NCBI GenBank assembly: GCA_019914995.1
Contig: CM034141.1
Coordinates: 3,410,001-3,474,000, forward strand
Direction of reading: 5' to 3'
DNA: 64,000 bases
DNA from: Acanthochlamys bracteata
Taxonomy: Eukaryota; Streptophyta; Magnoliopsida; Pandanales; Velloziaceae
In this document: one piece after another, positions 36,131 to 48,400 of the stretch
How the letters are laid out: each line of letters starts with the position of its first letter
Numbering within the stretch: the stretch's first letter is position 1
Translations under genes and position numbers: made by a program
The notes under the pieces: generated by a model
The model's input: the letters and a program-made list of their open reading frames with translations, nothing else
What the model was told of the DNA's origin: nothing
The model's database searches: none

Positions 36131-38056
36131 CATCTTAATAACTCATTTTTTTTCATATTTCAAAAAACAATACTAAATTCCAGTGATACAAAATTATTTC
36201 TGATTATCATATTTATACAAATCATCACTAAATTGAGTGACTTGACATTCTCTACTATTACATCCATAGTTTCAATAGAGGAATAACTTGCCTCTATTTT
36301 CTTGAATAGTCCAAAATTAGAGAGGATATCACTGATTGATTCGACAAAAATACAGTAGAGAACAATATATCAACTTTGCTTCTCTTATCTAACTCATAAC
36401 AAATACAAATATAGAGAAAGAGATGGAAAAAGAAAATAATTGTGAGCACTTGAGCCATGGCAAGGAAGTTGAAGATCTCTGTAGAAGAACTCAAATTCTA
36501 TAGGAAGGCTGAAGACTCCTGGAGGATTACAAATTCAAGGTATTGGTAAAAAACATTGATCAGTAGTGATAACGGTTGTGGCAGCATAGCATAGGAACAT
36601 CATGGAAGAGAAGAGAGGAAGAAAAGAGAAAATTTGCTGCAGAGACGAACATCACAGAAAAGAAAGAAGAAGAACATGATCAACCATTAGAAAGAGAAGA
36701 AAGGAGTGGAAAACGTAGGCATAGCCAAAGGGAAAGAAGTTGAGAGGAAGAGATAGCAGCTTGACAAGGAGGAGTAGAGGGAAAAAGAAGAAGAGAATTA
36801 AAAATAATCTGCCTATGGAAGGAGATAAAGAATAATACTAAAAATAATATAGACAACCGTAGTGACCTAGAAAGAGAAAGGATGCGATGCAGAAATAGCA
36901 AGGACAAGAAGAGAAAGGAAGATGAAGATCTACTCTAATAAAAAAAAGTGAGATTGGACAGAATAATAATAAGATAAGCTATCGGAAAGAAGAAGAAAGG
37001 AGAGTAAAAAGTAGTCACGAAGAGAAGGTAGAAAGTCGAGAGAAGAAATATACTAGCGCTGTAGGGAAGAGAAGAGGAAAAAAAGAAAATAATAAATGAC
37101 AATGAAAGAAAAAAAAAAGTTTTATTACCTTTATGTACTTCCATTCATCTTGATCACTATATCAAACTTGATTAACAATCAAGACCGGAAGCGAATAGGT
37201 GAGGAAATGACTAAGCCACTAATGATAATTTTTTTCACTTATATTTAGTTAATAGCTGTTTTTATAAAGTCACCAATCTAAAGAAAATTAATTGATAATA
37301 ATTTAGTTTTCTCTTTTAGTATCTTAAATTAATCTCTTATTCTCTATAAATTAATGATAACAATCTTTAAAAAGGTCATCATTGTGAAACTTTTATTTTT
37401 TTATATTAGAAGGAAATAATCCTGTGGTGCCATTTTTTTTATAATTAGTTATAAAAGGTTTTTTTGTACTTAATTGATTAACGTAAATAGATTTTGTAAT
37501 TGGATTGTTCCCAATAATTCCTTTAACTTCTTTTAACTTTAAAAGCATTCATGTTTTGTGTATACGTTAGTACTACTTCTATTTTCTTGTTTATTTTCTT
37601 TTACATATTATAGTTAATATAATTCCATTAATCTCTCCTATAGTTACTCATTTTTTTAGCATCACTAAGCAATGACTAATTACTATAAAGATTATATCAA
37701 CAATAATGTTTTTCTGTATTGATATTGTTTTCCAATAAATTAATAAAGTCTAGGACAAGTTGGCTTTTATAAAAATCTATTGGCATAACAATAACTGGAA
37801 GCGTAATTGATGTAAATAAATTAATCTAAATATGTCTTCCATGAGAATCACTGCAAAAGAACTAGCATTAGCTACTAAGAAAATATGTGGGTATCGATAA
37901 AAATTTGGTCACTTTGGTTGATATCTTACAGTCGTGAAAACCAATTTTGACAAAATTAACATACGACCACTACAGCTTAGTAACATCGACTAAGGATGAG
38001 TACTGTATTTAAGCAACACAACCACAAAAAATTGTGTTATAGACTATTGGATTTAT
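36131..38056. other. Intergenic DNA; purine-rich 36590-37120
   Basis: The plus strand is strongly purine-rich (gaagagaaaga words) in 36590-37120, so the long minus-strand frames there are low-complexity Ser/Leu/Phe sequence. A CACTA-like start occurs at 37850 but has no partner. Nothing else is recognisable. Confidence 0.5.
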
Positions 38057-38318
38057 TTTGGAGGTGTTTGATTTAGCGTTTTCCCAATGCTCTTTTTTAA
38101 TTTTCTACTTAATTTTTTTTAATATATATTTTATAAGTATATAAAAAATTTATTTAAAAATTTAGAAAGTGTAGAAAAATTTTACGTAATGAGATCTTTT
38201 TATTGCATATTATTATTATTTTTTTAAAATAAAAAAATAAAACTCATTTTTTAATAAAAATAAAAATATTTTCTATTTTAAAAAAATTTTATTTCATAAA
38301 TAATTCAAAACGCACACT
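38057..38318. mobile_element. MITE, second copy of the 2035-2293 family
   Basis: It aligns end to end with 2035-2293 (tttgatttagcg...cccaatgctc at the left, catttcata...aaacgcac-like at the right, and tctttttattgcatat inside). It is more AT-rich and more diverged. Confidence 0.55.
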
Positions 38319-39480
38319 GCGCAATCTCGATAGGCAATAGCAATTAGCTACATTATAAAGATGAATTGCCATTGTCTGATAGGTTTTAACCACCAATTGA
38401 ATCTGACATCAGTCATTATCAATTATGAGTGCCTTTTCATTGAAAGTTGGGACAACAATTTTATTCTTGGAAAATACTGCAGAAGTCTATTTGACGATGA
38501 TAGAAATCAGAATCCACGAATTTCCTTTTTGTTTTTTGTTCCACCAGTTAGGTACATTTGAAGCCAATTTATCTTGAATTCTTAAATTACTTCGTAGAGG
38601 TTGAAGCTGCATGACAAGCAAGTATACTGCGTTGTTTCGTCTTTTGGCAAAGGGATCTACTGGCGACTTGTGATCAACAGGTTGTGGTTATATAGTTTAT
38701 AAATTGTTACGAATCCTACTACCAAACAAATATGGTTTGATTTCTGTAACCCAACATCACGAGACCTATTGTTTTTTCTTAGGGATAAAATAAACAATCA
38801 TTGTATAGAAAAGGAACATTTGATCCAAATTAAGACAAGAAATGAAAGAATGTAACCATTGGTTAAGGGGGTCATTATCTATCTCAGAACTTGCAACGCA
38901 TAACAAGAATAGATAGTTTTCTACTTTCATGCTAACTTCCCACTTCTCGCTGAAACATTTAATCATGCTGAACCAAAAAAAAATGCATTCCCCGAGATGT
39001 GTTGGGTCGAAGGCGACTCCTTCCAAACAAGAAAATTATGGTCTTTCTTCAACTTATTCATCCAGCGTCTCTAAAAGTTAGATATACATATGTTCCCAAA
39101 ATTCATTATGGCCTATTATTCCCACATATGCACATTAAAGCTGCATTCAGAGCACAAGCACCAAACTTCATCATCTTGGATATCATGCAGGGTGAACAAC
39201 TACTAACTCTGGTTACAGATGTAACTGGATATATCAATTGCCTATATACAACTCAGCATTGGGCACATATACCAATTGCATTCAGATTGACTACTTTACG
39301 GAACCTAACATTTCTTTTAATGAACAAAATATGCATCCGCCTCACAAGCACAATGGACCCAGGTTAAGCAGACAACTTGCTTACAGATGTAACTGGATTG
39401 ACATTAGGACTTCCACAAAGATTCAAGGGCAGTAAAATGCCACGAGAATTCTGCCTCCAGCACAGACCACAATAATTACT
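38319..39480 (-). other. Downstream region and probable 3' UTR of the TPR-like gene
   Basis: It follows the stop codon at 39483-39481 of the minus-strand gene. It contains no competing gene; open frames are short and unrecognised. The 3' UTR probably ends within the first few hundred bases, but no clear poly(A) signal was assigned. Confidence 0.4.
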
Positions 39481-42400
39481 TCATCCCTGCAGAATCAGAA
39501 CTATCACCACTAATCCAAGCCACAAAGTAAAAACTATCCAAAGTGTGCTGTTTTTCTCCAAACCAATGGATGGCCGTGACATCAAGAAATCACCCAATAA
39601 GTTCTTTGATGAAGATGGCAGCTGAGTAGAGGTTGTAAACTTTTTTCGCCGTTCTTGATCCTTGTACTTGTCAGTCCAAGTTCCCGCATACCTGTCATCA
39701 GACATCATTAACTTCAACTACATATCTCTAGACAACAATGCAACAAACTTTCACATATAGATATCACACAAGTTATTATGTCAATGGGCATATACAATTT
39801 TTGGAAAGCTCGAAAGACGAAGTCCCTTTATTGTATCGAAGATTTGAAGTTACAGACATCTTAAATTCTCTGGCTCCGGAGTGCCAGGAAAACTTGAATC
39901 AACCTCTGGGATGGGAGGAAGATTAAACCAAAGTCTTGTACAGGAGGAAGTTAAGCAATTTATACACCAGAAAAGATGCTGACATAGGAAAGCTGGACAA
40001 TGAAATTTCTTCCTATGCCTATTTCAAGAAACAACCAAATATGTAGGTACGTGACGAGAATCTAAGACTAATTTGGATGGTACTAGTAGTTTTACTATTT
40101 ACTGAATGGCGTAAGGCCAGCACTTAAGTAGAGATTATTTTCAAAAGCAAGGTGTTAATAAAACATCAAAGTGAAGTAAATCAGATACAATGAGCTTCAA
40201 GAAGGGACTTGATCTAAGTTGCGGTTCTGTTCTGAAGTTCAGCTAGGAAAAAGAATTTGTTGTAAGATCAGTAATGCCAATGCTTTAAATTCTTAAGAAA
40301 TCCAACCATCTAAGTTTTATGCTAACAAAGAAGAATGACAACAAGTCCAGAAAGAACCTAGCAAGAGAGGTAGTTAAAAAGAGAACAGATGTAAACAATG
40401 CAGAAGAAACACAAAAGTAAAGATAAAATGCTAGCCAAAAACTAAGATAAATGCATACGTCTGAGGAATTAGAAAAAGAAGAGTGACTACTCATAGAGAG
40501 CAGTAAATCACATAAACAAGGAACAGACTTGGCCATAAAAATATATGCCGCTAGGAATTATTACTCTCTCCCCTAAAAGCTAGACTCAATTTATCAAAGC
40601 TTAACTAGAGTTTAGGAGTTAAATTCAAATCATTGACGGATAACATGGCCTATACCACCTGTCAAGAGACAAAACCAGGATTATTCTAGCTTAACAAGAG
40701 AAACATAGAAACCAAGAGCAATCAACAGTTTAACGGATCTATACTCCTTGGAATTGTTTAGTCAAGGAAGCCACAAACCATATGATTCCTTGAGAAGTTG
40801 ATACTTGTGTGCTTATCACTACGGTTCTGATTCGTGCATTTGTGAGTTAATTTAAAATTTGCACATCAAGTTTTTGGCGCCATGATAAAACAATTGTGTT
40901 TATAACCTGAATTATGTTTCCTATGTTTAATCAAGTTTCTTTGTTTTTTGATGCAAGGTAGACGCTCACAAAGTGACGATCAAGTTCCAGCGTTGACGAC
41001 ATCAGTAGTTTAAGAGAATTCGTAAGAGAGTTAAGAAGAGGAATGGAAGACAAGCAGCCAGATTTAAGACAGCTTCCTTCTTAATGCATTCCACTCAATG
41101 CACTGCTCGAAATCATAAGTTGAAATCAATCTATTACAAAATGCTTACTTCTTTCTATGGAACACCAATGAGAACCCTTGTCATTCATCCATGATTTTAT
41201 GCAACTATACAGACTTTCCATAGCAGGGGCTTAACGAAATCAATAATGGCTTTTGTGCTTCGCATATACAATGTGGCTTATGTCCTTAACTCCCAAACCA
41301 TGTAAATTTGTGGGGAACTTTTACTCACACCAAAAGACAGCTGAACTGAGAAGCAAGGTTGTTACTATCACTCATATAGTTGAGGTGGGGGGGCGGGGCG
41401 GTTGAGGTTTGGGGGGCTTAGGGGGAACCATTTCATGAAGCATGGGAATGCTTCAAGATGTTACTAATCCAATACCCTCATCACCATTTTTCACTGGACT
41501 TGCAAAATCATTTTTCCCATGATGGACAGACTCAAATATGCCAACCATAGTTGACAATGCCACTAGGGGAGCCATGGGTGAGAAGACAGCTAAAGAGACC
41601 TATCAATTACATGAAATGAAATGTTACGGGCTAATTTGTAGCAAAAGAGTGTAATGAGTTAAACGTGTTGAACTTTATGGAATGCATTCTCACAACGATC
41701 TTGTTGCCCAAGTCGCTGGAGTCTCAAAGCAGCTGCAAACTCTAAGCTCAATGGTGAGTAGAAATGGGTAAGATCAAGAGCAAGTTAATTAGGCAAGTCC
41801 CTATATTCGTAGATCAAAGAATGATCCATACTCGAGCACATATAGTCTAGGTTGGAGGAATCATTATAATTTCTTCTGGAGCAACAATCAAGCACGCTTA
41901 CCCAATGGCCCTTCATACCAACCTAAGAAACCTACACTTGGAGACACCTTGAACAGTTTAATTCTAGTATGCCAAAAGAACTAGCAAAGTAATGAGCAAT
42001 GCTTCCAACAACAAGAAGCATCTCTAAGGAAATTGGAAGTACAAGTGGGGCAAATTACTCAGTCCTAGAAAGTTGCCAAGCCAACCCAAGCAAGCATCTT
42101 GCCATGCTAATCTTGAGGAGTGGTAAGCCAATCAATAAAGGAGTTGATTATGAGAATACTGATGAGTTTTTTAATGTTGCAGGTGAAACAAGTCAAAGTT
42201 AGCAAGAAGAAAATCAAGATGGAGACGAAGATAGCATCTTATCTGATTAAAACATATGTGAGCAATCCTCTATCCAACCCATAAAAAATGTGGAAAGATC
42301 TCCATCTTCAGGTTTTGAGTTCCATAATGTAGAGAAACTATAGGTGCCTCACCCTAATCGCCTCAAAGAAAGTAAACAGATAATTTCTTTTTCTGAAGTT

Positions 42401-45400
42401 ATATGATATGCTTTCTAGAGTTAACATTAATTTACCTCAATGTGATTATGAGTCTCCAGCTTATGCTAAGTTTTTAAAAGGGTGTTTTATCACAAGCGCA
42501 AGTTGAGCAGCATGAGAAAGTGATGGTTTACAGAATGTAAGAGCAGTATTGCAAAGAAAAATACCACCAACTAAAAGATCCTGAAAGTTTCAACTTAAAT
42601 ATCATAGTAGGAGGTAAGAGATAGTAAATTAGACTTAGGAGCAAGTATTAATTTCATGCCATACTCAGCATAACTTAAAACCACAAATGACAGTTAGCTT
42701 ATCATTCCGTCAAATATCCTCCAAAGAGCATCATTGAGGACATCTTGGTTCAAGTGGATAAGTTGATTACATGTATGGATATTGTTGCTTTGGACGTGAA
42801 AGACGCTTCGTTACATGACAGGGAACTTCCAATCTTGCTTGGTCACAGATTTATCGCAACCACAAAGACAATCATCAATGGTGCAAGGTTGCAGGACACC
42901 ATGACTGTTTTGGGGGAAACCACTGAATTCAATGTTTTCAATACTTTATCTCACCCTTATGCTGTTTCTTATACTTGCTCATTTATTGAATTTTTTGATT
43001 CACTAATGCATAAGATACTTTTGCAGGATGACATAGAAATTGCAGTCACTAAGGAGAAGATGATGGAGAAAATGTCAAGCTACAAGCATATCATATGTTT
43101 AGACAAAGTAGACACACATTCACCAAAAAGAGGACCAAGCAGCCATGCTAACATTGGGAAGTTACTCCATCAATTCCTGCCAAGGCTTGAATTGGAAATG
43201 CTTCCCTCTCACTTATTCATTAGATCAAACGACACTTTTCCTATTATTATTGCAGCAGATTCACATCTCCACAAGAGAAAAAGCTAAAAGAAATATTGAA
43301 GGAACATAAAAACCCATTGGCTGAACCATTTCTAACATCAAGGAAATAAGCCCTACCATCTGCATGCACCGAATATTGTTAGAGGTAGACGCCAAGCCCA
43401 CTAGGAAAGCTCAAAGGTGGTTGAATCCAAACATGCAAGAGGTGGTGCTAGAAGAAAATTTGAAGCCTTTTAATGCAGGGATAATGTACCCAATCTCCGA
43501 CAGCAGGTGGGTAAGGCCTGTCCAGATTGTGCCAAAAAGAGTCGGACATCACTGTTGTGGAGAATGACGTGAATGAGTTAGAGCCCACAAAAATGACTAT
43601 CAGAAAGTGAATGCATTGATTATGGGAAGCTCAATTCTGCTACCTGCAAAGACCACTTTCCTTCATCTTTTATTTCAAATGCTTAAGTGGCTAATAAGGT
43701 ATTCTTGTTATTAGTTTCTTGATGGCTTTTCCAATTGCTATCAAATTCCTATTGCCTCGGAGGACCAGGAGAAGACCACATTTACCTGTCCATTTGGAAC
43801 TTCTGCATCCCCAAGGATACCATTCATATTGTGCACTGCACCAGCTACTTCTCATAGGTGCATGATGTCTATTTTTTTCTGACATGAATGAGCTCCTCAT
43901 ATTTATGGATGATTTTCTATTTTGGAAGCTCTTTTGATGAGTGTTTGCATACATTGACTTTAGTACTTAAATGGTGCATTGAAACTAATTTGACATTGAG
44001 TTGGGAAAAGAGCCACTTTATGGTCAAGTAAGGAATAATGCTAGGACATGTCATACAAGCTAAGGGTATAGAAGTGGATAAGGCAAATTTTGAACTGATA
44101 GCTAACCTAACACCTCCAACTTCAGTGAAGGTATCAGGAGTTTTAGGCATGCAGATTTTTATTAGAAGGTTTATTAAGGATTTTCTATGATAAGCGTCCT
44201 TTATGTGGTTTGCTTGCCAAATATGGTACATTTGATTTAAATGATGAGTGTCTTAGTGCTTTTAACACTTAGGAAGAAAAGTTAATTTCTTACCCTATTC
44301 TTATAGCACCAAATTGGTCGGTACCTTTTAAGCTTATATGTGATACATCAAACTATGCCATAGGAGCTGTTTTAGGACGAAGGATTGAGAAGCACCTTCA
44401 TGTGATTTATTATGCTAGTCACACCTTAAATAACACTCAGCTGAATTACTACACAACTGAAAAGAACTATGGGCTTGTGTTTTGCATTGGATAAATTCAA
44501 CTCTTATCTAGTTGTTTCAAAAGTCATATATGTATTCTGATCATGCTGCGTGAGATATTACTAACCAAATCAAATGTTAAGCGAATGTTGACCAGGTGAA
44601 GTTTTCTTCGTCAAGAATTTGACACAAAAATGAGAGACAAAAAGGAGCGAAAACTTGGTAGCTTATCACTTATCAAAACTGGTGGCATATTCTAGCCAAT
44701 ATGGTATAAATCTTTTAAATGAAGTTTTCCCTGATGAACAACTCTTTGCACTCTATGGAAAACTTCGGTATGCTAATATTGTTAAGTTGAGTTAGTGGAC
44801 TTCTTCATTCTAACTCTCTTGGAGGTGAGCAGGCACCAAATTAAAACCATTTTGGGCACACCAGCAAGCAAAAATAAAGGACCGGGCATTGAAATTGAAT
44901 GGTGTATTATGGGAACACCAGAAAGCATACAACACTTCTCTTGGAATGAGCCCTTGTAGAATTGTATTTGGTAACGCTTATCATTTGGACATTAAGTTAG
45001 ACCACCGTGCTTATTGGGCAAACAAAGAGTCAAATTTGGATATGAGAAAAGCTGGTGAACAACGATATTTGCAAGTAAATGAGTTGAATGAATTTAGAAA
45101 TGAAGCTTATGAGAATGAAAAGATAAGAGATGACTAGGATTTACCATGACAAGAATCTTATGTGAAGGAATTTTACTCAAGCATTAAAGTCTTGCTGTAT
45201 AACTTATGTTTGAAGCTCTTTCCTGGAAACTTAGAACAAGATAGAGTGGTCCTTTGAAATGGTGCACGTTTTTTCCTGACAGTTTGTGGAGTTAAAGAAT
45301 TCAAAAACAAGTCAGCTTTTAAAATCAATGGACCCCGAGTGAAGCATTTTCTTGATAGTGCCTAGAAATCAATGGACCCCGACTTTAAAAGATTGTTGAG

Positions 45401-48400
45401 TGCATAGAAAGCACATCCTTGAGACAGCCTCTCATGTAACGTCTTGCCTTAGATCATAAATTGAAGTGCTTTGCTGGAGGCAACTCATTGTATCCCGGTA
45501 GCTTTGTTCCTTTTTATTTGCTTTTAGCTTTAATGCCTTTTCATTTAATCTTTTCACATTTCTTTCCGTTTTAGATTAACTCCTTAACATAAAAGTGTAC
45601 GTGGATATGCTTATAGATGATTTTGAATTCCTTATCTAACATATGTAGATGTCTATCACTATGCAATGATATGCAGGTGATCTTTGTAATCATAGTATTT
45701 TCATAGGGATAGTTAAGATACAAAGTAATCAAAACGTCAGAAAGTGGAGAATAAATAGACCTGCAAAATGCAGCCAAACTAAATGAATTAGAAGAACTAC
45801 AAAATGGTTGCTCGACTATACCTTGGTTCTTTTTTAGTTAAAACTTTTCTTTATTTTTTTGTTTTTCAATGATTCTTTAAATTTGACTTCAAACTTTGAA
45901 GCAACTTCGTGAATCTCAGAAATTGTATGGATAGTGGAGAGAAGATATTAGTACAAACTTATGAATTTTAATTCTTGATTTATCTCTAGCATGTTTACAT
46001 ATGTTTTCTTTGGAAGATGAGTTTTTGAATCAATTCTGAGTGTACGTTCAATGTGTTTAAGCGAGTTGTAAGTCACATCAACTTAAAGATTATGTTGGGA
46101 ATGTTCATGATGATTTTTTGTTGATTAAGTTGTGTATGGAAAAGAGAAGTAATGCAAATGAGCTATGGAAGGATGATATTTGTTTTTGTTTTGCTTGAGG
46201 ACTAGCAAAACTTGGGGGTATTTGATAAGCACATGATGAGTTTTTGAATCAATTCTGAGTGTACGTTCAATGTGTTTAAGCGAGTTGTAAGTCACATCAA
46301 CTTAAAGATTATGTTGGGAATGTTCATGATGATTTTTTGTTGATTAAGTTGTGTATGGAAAAGAGAAGTAATGCGAATGAGCTATGGAAGGATGATATTT
46401 GTTTTTGTTTTGCTTGAGGACTAGTAGAACTTGGGGGTATTTGATAAGCACATGATTATATACAATTTTAGTATGTACTTTTTTCCATAATTTAGAATTT
46501 CTTGAGTTTCTTGAAAGTAGTGATTTTTGATAGAATAAAAAATATGATATTTGAAGTTGAAGAGTTCAGAAGGAGCAATTGGAAGAACAATATCTAAAGT
46601 AAAGTAGTTTAATGGAAGATGAGTTTGAGTTCGACATGACGAATCAACCCCGACCTAAATCTATTCAGCCCACCTGATTAGCTTTTAAAGGGTCAAGCCT
46701 ATTTAACAGTTTTCAAGAGGCTAATCCCAAGTCCAAAGTTCGGTATAAACACTGAGGTGTGAACGATTAAGGAAAATGCCTAAATGAAAAAAGAATTTTG
46801 AATTGCAGTTAACCTAAATTAAAACATGGGTGTTAGAAGAAAGAAAGAAATAACAAAACCCAATTGAATCAGATCAGATAATAACCCAGTGGCACCAGCT
46901 CTAACACCATATCTATAAATTAGACACGACCTAAAACCAATTGGCAAGAAAGAAGGTCACATCATCTTATATAGTAGCATAGTATTATTTTATATATTCA
47001 TGTGGCACTATTTGTTTAACATAGAATAAGGTACATTAATAACCTTAATATCAAATTTCATAATGACATCAATAGCTATCTACATACTTGATGATAAACA
47101 ATGCATAGTGATAAGCTCATAACTATACATACTTTTAGTATCTCTTTTTTTCGTAGTTCAAATATTGAATTCTCTCCGGACTTCATTACCTATAGAGTTT
47201 TTGGAAAAGTTGTATTATCATTCGATTGAATAGAAGTGTAATGCTTGAAGTTGAAGAGTTTAGAAGTAGCATTGAAAAAGAACAACTTAAGCAAAAGAGT
47301 TTAATGGAAAATTGAGTTTGAGTTTAGCCTGACAAAATCAAGCCGGCCCAAGTCCATTCGGTCACCTGATTAAAGGAGTTAATTGCGCTGCCACCTAAGT
47401 AGTTTTTAAGAGGCCCAAGCCAATGCAACCTTGGCTTGGTTTAAGAGACTTCAGGGTCTTCTTTTTTGACAACTGTCATTCTCTTCTAGAAAAGAAAATC
47501 TATATTTATGTTTTAACTATTTTCTTTCCTTCTTTTGGGAGAGAGGGGAAGAACAATTCGGCGGCGGAAGCCGCACACCAAAGGATCTTCTTTATCCTCT
47601 TGTTTCTTCTTTGTAATATATGAATTTCGTTGAAACTGTGCTTGAAGTATGAGTAGCTAAATTTCTATTTAGGTATATGGTGTTATCTCATGAACACCAT
47701 CAGGTTTTAATTAATGAAGTTTATTTTACCACATTAGGTTCTTGTTTCATTTGTTGTATTTAATCCAATATCCTTTTGTAGCTTGATCACCTATGATTAG
47801 TTGAATAAATTTGAGACTAGGTTGCTAAAAACACCATCTTCAACTTAAAATAGCTCTCCTCAATGAATGCTTGAGTTAAATGCATTGGCTTGCTTAATTC
47901 TGAATGATTTGTCATGTTCTTCTTTTGCTGAATGGATTTTTTAAGTACATGAACAAAACATCATAATCACATTGATTTGAGAATATATATTGAAGACTAT
48001 GCACCAAACAGGACTAGAGAAACAGTGAACGCTATAATTGTTTTAACTCCTAAACTAAGCACATATTGAAGGTCGAATTGAGTAGTACACTAAGTAACTA
48101 ACTTTTTCTAATTACTTGTTCCCAGAAATCTGAAATTGTTTTCTTTACAATTACTTTCTAGCAGTTCCCAAAATTCTAATTCTGCATTTCAGTTCTTTTC
48201 AACCTTCAACTGCTTAATTATGAAATTAATAAAGTTGTTAAATGCGTCATACAATTCCTTACATTAACGTGCTTATCACTATACAGCTGTTACCATTCCT
48301 ACATTTGTGAACTTAAATTTAAAAGTTTGCACATGACACAGCAGTAGTAGGCATTTGTAATTCATAAAATTTTACGAGAGATCCTCTTTATTTCTAAATT

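Larger units (their letters stand above)
40806..48338 (+). mobile_element. Athila-type Ty3/gypsy retrotransposon (degenerate)
   Basis: On the plus strand there is a short 5' LTR remnant (40806-40868) and a primer-binding-like TTTTTGGCGCC (40871). Gag traces, protease, reverse transcriptase, RNase H and integrase follow in Athila order, then a purine tract (cttgggggtatt) and 3' LTR sequence ending gcacatgaca (48338). The LTR end words gtgcttatcacta and tttgcacat occur at both ends. The 5' LTR is truncated, so no target duplication can be read. It lies antisense inside the host intron. Confidence 0.8.

Noticed and set aside
36680..37144. Leu/Ser/Phe-rich minus-strand open frames resembling membrane proteins
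   Set aside because: They are due to the purine-rich plus strand, with no signal or family motif.
37849..38050. A CACTA-type terminus (cactgcaaaagaactagc)
   Set aside because: No inverted partner end, no subterminal repeat array and no CACTA gene were found nearby.
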